DNA of 35,575 nucleotides, taken from positions 1 to 35,575 of the forward strand of contig CAICTM010000867.1 of assembly GCA_903772945.1 (NCBI GenBank), written 5' to 3'. The position numbers and the translations under genes are program-made. Positions 28,341 through 35,575 of the stretch are shown here, piece after piece. The notes under the pieces were generated by a model that made no database searches, was not told the origin of the DNA, and saw only the letters and a list, made by a program, of their open reading frames with translations. Each line of letters begins with the position of its first letter. The first letter of the stretch is position 1. Source of the stretch: Seminavis robusta (lineage: Eukaryota > Bacillariophyta > Bacillariophyceae > Naviculales > Naviculaceae).

Positions 28341-31300
28341 TCACCTGCTCATGCTATAATGATTTCTCGAAGCTTCCAGGCCTTCTTCTAGTTGCCCGCT
28401 GTCGACTGCAGCGGTCAGTTCTTCCATGCTCGAGATTTCGTCATAGTATTGTTGTGGGTCATCTGGTCGACGAGGGTGGCAACAAGAGAAAAATCTCAGG
28501 GAAAGTGACAACTTGGGTTTGCTATCACGTAGGCCTGCTGCAAGTCGGGTCAAAAAGTTATGGACGCTTGTAACTGACAATGGGCAACCTGTAAAGTAGA
28601 GGTGAAGGCTATGCAGCTCAGGTAGCATCAAAATAGATTCCGCAAGACCGTCCATGTCCAGTATGCTGCGGTTGTACGCCACGTCCACTGATAAGGTTTC
28701 GAGTGCCTTGCATTGGCCGAGGTTGCGCCAGCATATCTGGAAATGATCCTGTCGTAGATGGCAACTTCGATAGTTTACCCTCAACCTCCTCAGAAGCTTC
28801 AGTTTCACAATACTGTCTCCCAACTGTTCAATTCCCGACGGACTTTGGAAGGGATCTTCGCCGTCTTTGGCACCTTCAACGTATTTTGAGTTTGAAGACA
28901 AGTCAGCCTCCAGCTCCTCAAGACATTTAAGGGTACCAAGATCCTCCCAGAGGCGGCCACATCTGTGAACTGAACAGTCCGAACAATTGATCTGGAAACT
29001 CTTCAGCATTCTTATCTTGGAGACAGATTTGCCAACTACATCAAGACTGGAGAAGTTCTTGCTGTGAAACATGTTCACCCCAAGACATTCCAGTTGCCGC
29101 AAGGCTCCAAGGTTCTCCCAGAACCGGGTGATGGTGGCACTCGAACATTCGGATCTGAAAAAGTCGAGTTTCAGCGTCTTCAGCGATTCAAGTTTGGCAA
29201 GTGAGTCGGCCAAAGAATCAATGCCCTCAGAAAGTGGGCAACCCGCAAAGTTTAGCTGGAGTGTAGTGAGAACTCGTAGCTTGGTAATTGCTTCCGGTAG
29301 TCCATCTAGATGGGTGATTCTCTTGCACATCCACAAACTGATGTCAAGGTTCTGAAGGCTCTTCAAACCAGCGATCTCGCCCCAGAGCGCCTTGGCACAG
29401 CCCAACCAACTCAACCATGTCGCCCGCAACGTGAATGACTCAAGCCGGAAGAGTCGACCCAGCCCAACCACAAACTCCTCGGATTCCTCGAATTTCAGGC
29501 CGCTGCAGTCAAGTATTAGTTCCTTGACTGCTTCCGCATTGAGGCTCCTGAGAAACGCTGGTGCCTCGTTTTCGAACCCATCACAGTTATCGAAGATTCC
29601 AACTACACGCTCGAGGGGAGATGTCAGGAGAGTGGAACGAAAGGGTTTTACATCAGCCTTCGTTTCCAATGCAACCCGATAGCATGACATTGCAAATTTG
29701 CCTCTTAGAGTGCCGTTGATTGTTTCGTAGGCCGGATGAGAGGATGGAGGATCCTGATCTTGGCTGTGCCCGCTGATCGAATTCAAAATCATATGCTTGT
29801 CTTCTAATTTGGTTGCAGTGGCCTTTTGGATCTCCACTTTCATTGCTGTTAAAGCAACGGCCATCGGGAACAGTGTTTGTCGCTTGCTTTGTTGATTTTG
29901 CCACTTACTGTCGTCATTGTCCGATTTGTACCTTACCGAGTCTTTGTCACTTTGGACTACACCATCCGCGAGACCTACCACGAGGCCACCTTTCTTGAGT
30001 GTGTAGGCATCATAGAGGTATCGCTGTGACGAGGGACTGTCAACGAAATCCCGAAGCGCCAAAGCTATTTCGAAAGTACACCAGACGCGAGAATAGCAAA
30101 CGCACTCTGTGTCTAGAACGGAGACAACTCCTTTCGACAAACGCATTGCCGCATAGAACGGTGTTGCCTTGGGATCGGTCCCCAGTTCAGAGGACACCTG
30201 ATGTTGATTGATGCAATAGGCACAAATCCAAAGAGGTGTATGGTATCCAAGCCCTCGATCATGAGCGTGCCCGAGCAAGACGGAGATGAAGTGAAAGACG
30301 CTGGAGCCCCAAAAATGGCTCACGAAGTAGGCTGGGGTGATTCCTTGGCTGTGGGGGCTGATGGCCTCCGCATAGCTACACTTCATTTTCTGGGTCGTGG
30401 GCTTGATAAAGTGTTCCACAAGATCGTACAGTGTCACGTCTTGAGGCTCCAAGCATTTCCCCTTATCGTCAGGATTTGTGCTCGTCCAACCTTCAATCTT
30501 GCACCTCTGAACAATCTGAAGGGCGACATCCAACAGCTGGGATATGGTGATTGTTCGATACTCAGCATCGGCGATGGATTGACATGAATCGAATTCCTTG
30601 CTCCGGTGGTCACTGGAGGGGTTGGCTATTGATTGAATTGGTCTAGTGGCGATATCTGGCCGCCTAATGACACTGATCTCATATCCATTTTGGATACCCA
30701 CAGCTTCATGCAGATTGGCGTCGTCCTGCTGAAGAATTACCCCTTTGAAAAACAAAACCAGTTCATCCACAGGAATGTCCTTTCTCAGGCCGAGCTTCTC
30801 TTTAAGATCCTGGACTGTATCCTTCTTTGTAAAGCCCAGACGGACTCGTTCCTGCTTCCGATCCAAAACAAAATGACATGTAACTGTCCATTCGTATAAG
30901 AAAAAGACAGGCTTTTCCTGGGCACCCAAGTTGACTGGGATACCGCCGGCATCGTTCTTTAGATACCGATATGATTTGGGGATGGACCTGGGAAGCACGA
31001 CTTCGGGTCTTTCGTCGAAGTTGGGGTTGTAAAAGACAGAGAATTGATTCCAAACCTTTTGGGGTATCGTTCCATCATTGGGCGATGAGACCTTGAACTT
31101 GTCCGAAAGAATCAGTCTCCTCAGCTCGTCACCGCCAATTACAGCACAGCTATCAAAGGTCCCTTGGATATCACAAGTCTCTCCAGAAGCCTGGGTGATC
31201 ACAGCTGAAACTGTCTTTTCATAAGACATGGTTGCGTAATACAAGTAACCCATGTTATCATATTCATGTGCTGGTTCTACCCATTGGTCAATTTCCCTGG

Positions 31301-31349
31301 AAGCAATGGAACTTTCAGCATCGCTGTCGTCGTCGTTCTTCCAGGACAT
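28341..31349 (-). CDS. Ubiquitin-like + HET/TIR-like + leucine-rich-repeat protein
   Basis: Single exon, 1,002 residues from the ATG at 31349 (the frame stays open upstream to 31424 but has no ATG). Domains: residues 1-150 not recognised; a ubiquitin-like fold at about 155-230 (VRLGFTKKDTVQDLKEKLGL, then DELVLFFKGVIL); a conserved domain at about 325-435 with YFVSHFWG (342-348), WICAYCINQ (374-382), GVVSVLD and YSRVWCTFEI (419-428). The WIxAxCINQ string is that of fungal HET domains, and SHFWG with the final WCxFE recalls the related TIR fold. Residues about 590-960 are leucine-rich repeats (LESLKTLKLDF, LRRLRVNYRSC, LHSLHLYFTGC). There is no NB-ARC or kinase motif. No signal peptide, so probably cytosolic. 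Function unknown; the architecture suggests sensing (LRR) coupled to a signalling or enzymatic domain. Confidence 0.8.
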   Translation of the reverse strand: MSWKNDDDSDAESSIASREIDQWVEPAHEYDNMGYLYYATMSYEKTVSAVITQASGETCDIQGTFDSCAVIGGDELRRLILSDKFKVSSPNDGTIPQKVWNQFSVFYNPNFDERPEVVLPRSIPKSYRYLKNDAGGIPVNLGAQEKPVFFLYEWTVTCHFVLDRKQERVRLGFTKKDTVQDLKEKLGLRKDIPVDELVLFFKGVILQQDDANLHEAVGIQNGYEISVIRRPDIATRPIQSIANPSSDHRSKEFDSCQSIADAEYRTITISQLLDVALQIVQRCKIEGWTSTNPDDKGKCLEPQDVTLYDLVEHFIKPTTQKMKCSYAEAISPHSQGITPAYFVSHFWGSSVFHFISVLLGHAHDRGLGYHTPLWICAYCINQHQVSSELGTDPKATPFYAAMRLSKGVVSVLDTECVCYSRVWCTFEIALALRDFVDSPSSQRYLYDAYTLKKGGLVVGLADGVVQSDKDSVRYKSDNDDSKWQNQQSKRQTLFPMAVALTAMKVEIQKATATKLEDKHMILNSISGHSQDQDPPSSHPAYETINGTLRGKFAMSCYRVALETKADVKPFRSTLLTSPLERVVGIFDNCDGFENEAPAFLRSLNAEAVKELILDCSGLKFEESEEFVVGLGRLFRLESFTLRATWLSWLGCAKALWGEIAGLKSLQNLDISLWMCKRITHLDGLPEAITKLRVLTTLQLNFAGCPLSEGIDSLADSLAKLESLKTLKLDFFRSECSSATITRFWENLGALRQLECLGVNMFHSKNFSSLDVVGKSVSKIRMLKSFQINCSDCSVHRCGRLWEDLGTLKCLEELEADLSSNSKYVEGAKDGEDPFQSPSGIEQLGDSIVKLKLLRRLRVNYRSCHLRQDHFQICWRNLGQCKALETLSVDVAYNRSILDMDGLAESILMLPELHSLHLYFTGCPLSVTSVHNFLTRLAAGLRDSKPKLSLSLRFFSCCHPRRPDDPQQYYDEISSMEELTAAVDSGQLEEGLEASRNHYSMSR

Positions 31350-31800
31350 GACGCTCTCGGAACCAAATTTCTTTAGGCAGCACTGTCGAGGTATCGATGC
31401 ACACAGTGTTGGAGTGCTGCACAACTGATATATAGACTACTACTAGCAAGGATGGGATTACAATGCTAGCTACCGGTAGTAAGGTTGAATGAGAAACGTC
31501 GTTGCCAGCATGCGGTCTGAGGTTTGAGACAAGGACGAAAGAAAGATCCAGTGAATGGTCGCGGATACGATTCTACCATTGCCTAGTCGTGCTTGCAGCT
31601 TGTGAGAACGCCTTCCAGCTTACCGGTACGCAGCAAAATTTGCAGAGCCTTGCAAGAGTATTGAAGTACTGAATTGCCAGAGAAAAAACCTGGTGGTGAA
31701 AAACAGCTCTGCACACTTCTAGCTACGGTACTAGTAGCTTTACTTCGCGATCTTCGTGAGGAAGATCCTCCCCTCCCCTGCATTCATCGAAAGCGAAACC
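31350..31800. promoter_or_regulatory. Putative bidirectional promoter, LRR / SNase genes
   Basis: A space of 451 bp between divergent start codons. It carries the 10-bp palindrome CTACCGGTAG at 31470-31479, TACCGGTA at 31621-31628, and CTAGCTACGGTA at 31719-31730, shared with 12326-12337. No gene supported. Confidence 0.45.
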
Positions 31801-32766
31801 ATGACCAATATCAGCAATCGAAAGAGACTTGCATTCTTGTTCATCCTCTTGATCAATGTCGCGACATTTCCATTTTGTCAGGGCCTGGTGGTTTCGCCTG
31901 TTCATTCATCGAATCGTGTGCCAACAATAAAATCCAATGACCATTCCGCTGGCTTGAGTGCTCTTCTTGAGAGTCGAGGTGGAGATAACGATTATGTTGT
32001 TTCGAGTGGGCAATCAATGCAAAGCACAAGCAATCTGCAGCTAGGTATGGTTGGTCTGGCTCCCATTAAGCTTGCCTGGACCACTTTTGCCGCCACAATT
32101 GGGTTGCTGGTCCGAGAAATCAACAGCCTCTCGTTTCACCAAAAGATCTTTTGCCTCAGCACCTTTCTGCTGGGATTTTCGTTGGGCCGAATGCGACCCT
32201 TTTGGAAACGGTACACGGATATGAATGACATTCCATCCAGCTTGTTTGGAAAAGAACTGCGTGGAAGAGCCGTCTCCGTGAGCGATGGTGACACAATTCG
32301 CTTTCTTCATCAGCCTACAAGGTTCCATCCCGCGTCTCTGAAAAAGGGCGAGAAGGTCTCGGAACTGGCGCTGCCAATTCGACTTTGTACCATTGATACC
32401 CCCGAAACGGCCAAATTTGGCAAATCAGGACAACCCTTTGGAAACGATGCCAAGGAACATCTCAAAAGCATGCTGGAAGAAAAGGTTGTTCGGATTCGGT
32501 TGTTGCAAAAGGATCAGTACAGCCGGGGCGTGGCGGAAGTGTTTACACGCTCTCCATTTCCCTTTTTGTGGAAGCGAAAGTACATGGATGCTCAAATGTT
32601 GAAAGAAGGCCTGGCAGAAGTGTACACGGGAGGAGGAGCTGTCTATGGACCTCTTGGAAAAGATGAATATCTCACCATGGAGGAAAATGCACGAAAGGCA
32701 AAGAAAGGCATTTGGTCACAGAAGAACCGAGAATCCGCGGCAGAGTACAAGAAACGGAACAAATAA
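31801..32766 (+). CDS. Membrane-anchored staphylococcal nuclease homologue
   Basis: Single exon, 321 residues from the ATG at 31801 (context GAAACCATGACC); the frame stays open upstream but has no earlier ATG. Residues 1-28 are a signal peptide (KRLAFLFILLINVATF). Two hydrophobic stretches at about 86-103 and 115-128 may anchor it. The SNase/TNase fold spans about 153-306: VSDGDTIRF (Asp162, Asp164), LPIRLCTIDTPE with Arg194, Asp199 and Glu202, and QYSRGVAEV with Arg242. These are the positions of the Ca2+ ligands and the two catalytic arginines plus Glu of thermonuclease, so Ca2+-dependent endonuclease activity is likely. Resembles fungal Lcl3 in having an N-terminal membrane anchor; ER, plastid or periplastid location is not decidable. 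Confidence 0.88.
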   Translation: MTNISNRKRLAFLFILLINVATFPFCQGLVVSPVHSSNRVPTIKSNDHSAGLSALLESRGGDNDYVVSSGQSMQSTSNLQLGMVGLAPIKLAWTTFAATIGLLVREINSLSFHQKIFCLSTFLLGFSLGRMRPFWKRYTDMNDIPSSLFGKELRGRAVSVSDGDTIRFLHQPTRFHPASLKKGEKVSELALPIRLCTIDTPETAKFGKSGQPFGNDAKEHLKSMLEEKVVRIRLLQKDQYSRGVAEVFTRSPFPFLWKRKYMDAQMLKEGLAEVYTGGGAVYGPLGKDEYLTMEENARKAKKGIWSQKNRESAAEYKKRNK

Positions 32767-32974
32767 ATGAACAGCAGACCTAATATTGAAGATACGGTAT
32801 CGATCGGGACTGTGACAATCCAAAAGTCTCTCTGAATACTAAATGACTAATTGACCACGCTGGTCTTATGTTACCGTGTTGAACTAGCTTTATACCGTGA
32901 GACTTACTCACTTCATGCACCCTTGCGCCTTGGTCTGCTGATGATTGCAATACCACTGCTTCATTTTAGCCTAT
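32767..32974. other. Convergent 3' intergenic space
   Basis: A gap of 208 bp between the SNase stop and the inferred stop of the minus-strand plastid-type membrane protein. No further feature seen. Confidence 0.55.
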
Positions 32975-33661
32975 TTACAGTTCTATTGAAGGCAAGGAGA
33001 TCTCGGGCAATGATGGCACTGGGATGGATGGAAGAGTGACAAATCCATCCACCACCAGGTTTTGGCTGTGGCAACCGAACCGAAGAAGAACAGTGCGAGA
33101 ATGAGGGCAGGTATGCAGCACAGTCTCCTCCCAAACCATGAAAACAAAACCAAAACCAAAAACTCACCTAAAACTAAAGAATCCAGCAATGGCCACCAAC
33201 AATCCCAATGCTGCAATTTCTTTGGACGAAGGCGAATACTTGGCGGCTAGTCGGGCCACATAGCTGGCACCCAAGCCCACCGAAACCCCCGTGGCAATAA
33301 ATAGGCCGGTCGTCACGGCAGCCGCATCTCCAGATGTAATCATGGGTCCAGAGACCGCCACCAAAATAAGAGCCGAAACGGCGGCGGGGATCAAGACTTT
33401 TGCATGATCCAGCGAAGGGGCTTGGGAAAAGGACCAGAGGGCTTCACCGAGACAGACCACCGCCAATCCATAGTTTTCTTGTCCAGCCACCAATGCGACA
33501 ATGCCCAGATCGACATCGGCAGCCGAAAGAGCCGATGGCTGTGAAGAAAAGGTGGGAGGAGATGTGACAAGGGCTCTGGGAGGGGCCGTGGTGAAGCCTT
33601 GAGTGGTGGCGACCACCAGGAGCAGAAAGAGTCCAACAGTCTTGAGTTTCAATGACATCAT
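32975..33661 (-). CDS. Small plastid-type membrane protein of unknown function
   Basis: Exon 1 is 33661-33168. I infer a second exon 33065-32975 across a 102-nt phase-2 intron (donor TTTTAG/GTGAGT, acceptor after a pyrimidine tract, GCCACAG/CC), giving 194 residues. Reading on past the donor stops at once, which supports a splice here. The start is a signal peptide (LKLKTVGLFLLLVVATTQ) followed by GFTTAPPRA, a Phe-containing plastid-type cleavage motif, then a Ser/Pro-rich transit stretch. The mature part has about four hydrophobic segments (around 50-70, 85-105, 112-135, 150-163). The inferred tail is a Pro/Leu/Ser pattern, LPSIPVPSLPEISLPSIEL. A much shorter 40-nt intron would give a different tail. 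No family recognised. Shares a 500-bp divergent space with the bZIP gene. Confidence 0.72.
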
Positions 33662-34161
33662 GGTCGAATTAATTGATGAAGGTAGATTGTCGCTAAAAGA
33701 AGGTGTAGACTAACGAAACAAACAAAAAAGCCGAGGCCAGTACAGTACTTTAGTTCTGCCGTGTTGCTGACCCGATCTCTTGTGTATTCTCCGGTTCCAG
33801 GTGTTAGATCTGCTCTCACCAAGATGCTTGATAATGATGTGCGGCGGGAAGCAAAATGAGAAAAGATCGGACCAACGTCAGTCATGAAGGTTTAACAAAA
33901 CATATTGATTATTGCTCTGAGTACCGTACCGGAAAATGCAAAGCACGAACACAAACGCAACAAAGCAAATCGAAGAACCTCAAAGATCAAAGAAACAAAA
34001 CCCGCCAAAACACAACGTGACAACAACACTTTAGCTCGATAGAGCACGGTACTGGATGATAGTAGTCTTCGGTACCACAGCTCACAAGGTAAGGATATTG
34101 GACCTACGATACGTACAACGACAACAATTATTAGCCACATTTCCAAGGACGAAACAGAAAA
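33662..34161. promoter_or_regulatory. Putative bidirectional promoter, membrane protein / bZIP genes
   Basis: A space of 500 bp between divergent start codons. Related GTACC motifs lie at 33921-33932 (GTACCGTACCGG) and 34071-34077 (GGTACCA). No gene supported; frames on the minus strand here are short and unrelated to known families. Confidence 0.45.
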
Positions 34162-35327
34162 ATGAGCACCCCGACTGCGGAAGGCAAGAATGAAGCAGCG
34201 GCGGCAGGCAAACCAAACGACTCGCCGGGTGCCCGTCCTCTCTTGGCCAGTACGAAACGACCCCTAATGACTCACTCCAAAGACGGCAAACTGTTGAGCG
34301 AGAAGAAGTTGCGGCGTCTCGAGAAGAACCGATTGAGTGCCAGAGAATGTCGTCGTCGAAAGCGAGAAGCTACGGAGAATTTGGAGCGGGAAATCAATGT
34401 GCTGGAAGCAGAGAACCTCCGGTTGCGGATCCAGTTGCAGGTGAGTCACTCGAGTCCAGCCAGTACAGTGTGGTATAATATGTTCTTATGGTGGTGGTTG
34501 GTGCAGTCAGTATGATGTGATTTTTGAAGTTAAGGTCTCATTGTTTCCTTCCACCCCACAACTAATCAATGTACCGGTAGATTGGCGAAGAAGCAGAGGA
34601 CAAGCGCCGCCAGGAAGAAGTAAAGGTCACCGAGGGGATTCATGCTCTCTTGGAGAGTGGTGCCTCGGAGGCTGAAATTTATGAGAATATTGAAAAATTC
34701 AAGGAAAAATTCGCCGACTATGGGAGAGACCGGAGATCCGCCATTGAATTTCATTTGCGGAATATTGAACGGCTTCTCATGCCGACTCAGACAACAACCA
34801 TTGCCATGAGAGCGTTGCAGGGAGGTGATATACCAAATGCACCACAAAACAACAACGGCAACAATGCCTTTGCGGTGTCACCAACATCCACCATTGAGTC
34901 GGCTGCCACCACGGGGGATTCTTCCATTATTCCTCTCGAGGGACCTAGTCCGCCTAAAACTCAGGATCCAAAGGCGCTTTTCCAGTTCTTGGTCAATCAC
35001 CTCGAGGTATCGCCCGAACAAGGGGCTGCCTTGAAGGACAGCCGCTTTGTAGCGCAAGAGCTCGATACTCATCTAGACAAAGCATTGAAAGTGGTCGAGG
35101 AACTCAAGACGAGGTTGACAGAATGCGGGGAAGATCTAGAATCGGAATTCGACAATATTCGGGCCATATTGACACCCACTCAGGCGGCCAAGTTCCTGGT
35201 CTGGGTTGCCAACAATGGCGCTTGCATGCATATGCTGAACGAATTGTGGCACCGGGCATACCCACACAGTCTCGACACCAACAGCGCCCTGGAAGCTTCT
35301 CCTTCCATGGACAACGACTCGCCGTAG
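34162..35327 (+). CDS. bZIP transcription factor, stramenopile type
   Basis: Exons 34162-34440 and 34581-35327, joined over a 140-nt phase-0 intron; 341 residues. Residues about 47-93 form the bZIP: a basic region with Asn-x7-Arg (NRLSARECRRRKR), the DNA-contact signature, then a leucine zipper (LEREINVLEAENLRLRIQL) that continues over the splice. After the zipper come a second helical region (IYENIEKFKEKFADYG, then a RRSAIEFHLRNIERLL helix), a Ser/Thr/Asn linker, and a C-terminal helical domain with LTPTQAAKFLVWVANN and MLNELW, a motif known to me from stramenopile bZIP proteins and reminiscent of the LRPxQAAKFL helix of plant TGA/DOG1-type regulators. Target genes unknown. ATG at 34162 in context AAAAATGAG. 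Confidence 0.9.
34572..34579. promoter_or_regulatory. TACCGGTA palindrome overlapping the bZIP intron acceptor
   Basis: The recurrent window motif TACCGGTA forms the last bases of the bZIP intron, so the 3' splice AG (34579-34580) is part of the motif. It lacks the usual pyrimidine tract immediately before the AG. Confidence 0.5.
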
Positions 35328-35433
35328 ACACTGACATTTGTTTCGTTGGTTGGAAACGCCTTTGCCAATTCATTTAGCGGGTCACGGTTGCAATTACGCA
35401 TATTGACAATTCCATTCATCCACTTTCATGCTA

Positions 35434-35450
35434 ATATATATATATATATA
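35434..35450. repeat. (AT)n microsatellite in bZIP 3' region
   Basis: A 17-nt alternating AT run about 100 bp after the bZIP stop. The remainder to 35575 is AT-rich and shows no gene. Confidence 0.9.
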
Positions 35451-35575
35451 CATATTGATGATTATTCTATAGTTTATTTTGATGGAACCTTCTCGTTTCG
35501 TTTCAGCGTCAATGGGTGTTGGAATCATTCCATCGCTTGTCACTTCACCGTATCATTCCTGTACATGTAGATTGC

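Overview
The window looks like nuclear DNA of a diatom, probably pennate, or a close ochrophyte relative. The evidence is compact spliced genes with short GT-AG introns (71-273 nt), several proteins starting with a signal peptide followed by an ASAFAP-like Phe motif (the bipartite plastid-targeting signal of secondary red plastids), a malate synthase ending in the peroxisomal signal SKL, and a stramenopile-type bZIP protein. No RNA gene, CRISPR array, virus or autonomous transposon was recognised. The species call is inference.

Layout. 1-1223: 5' region with a roughly 260-bp inverted-repeat element. 1224-7360 (+): ten-exon Nup98-Nup96 nucleoporin precursor. 7581-8297 (-): SET-like protein. 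8501-9871 (+): Nudix hydrolase with presequence. 10089-11905 (-): malate synthase. 12691-17430 (-): giant KSP-repeat protein fused to a short-chain dehydrogenase. 18057-20301 (-): protein of 14 ankyrin-like repeats. 20681-25036 (+): RAD5/HLTF-type SNF2 ATPase with RING finger. 25207-25836 (-): coiled-coil protein, possibly the kinetochore subunit Nnf1. 26756-27787 (+): plastid-type Mpv17/PMP22 protein. 28341-31349 (-): ubiquitin-like + HET/TIR-like + leucine-rich-repeat protein. 31801-32766 (+): membrane-anchored staphylococcal-nuclease homologue. 32975-33661 (-): small plastid-type membrane protein. 34162-35327 (+): bZIP factor.

The 13 genes mostly alternate in strand, giving five head-to-head pairs with intergenic spaces of about 200-920 bp. 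They form no single pathway: nuclear transport, chromatin and repair, peroxisomal glyoxylate cycle and plastid membrane functions are mixed, as in an ordinary eukaryotic chromosome segment. Exon joins come from splice-site pattern and frame continuity only.

Most worth a second look: the Ubl-HET/TIR-like-LRR protein (a possible sensor without an NB-ARC module), the Nup98-Nup96 gene whose nine introns are all phase 1 and whose internal exons are all multiples of three (one stop-free intron lies just before the autoproteolytic site), the KSP-dehydrogenase fusion, the foldback element at 376-635, and a recurrent TACCGGTA palindrome in intergenic DNA.
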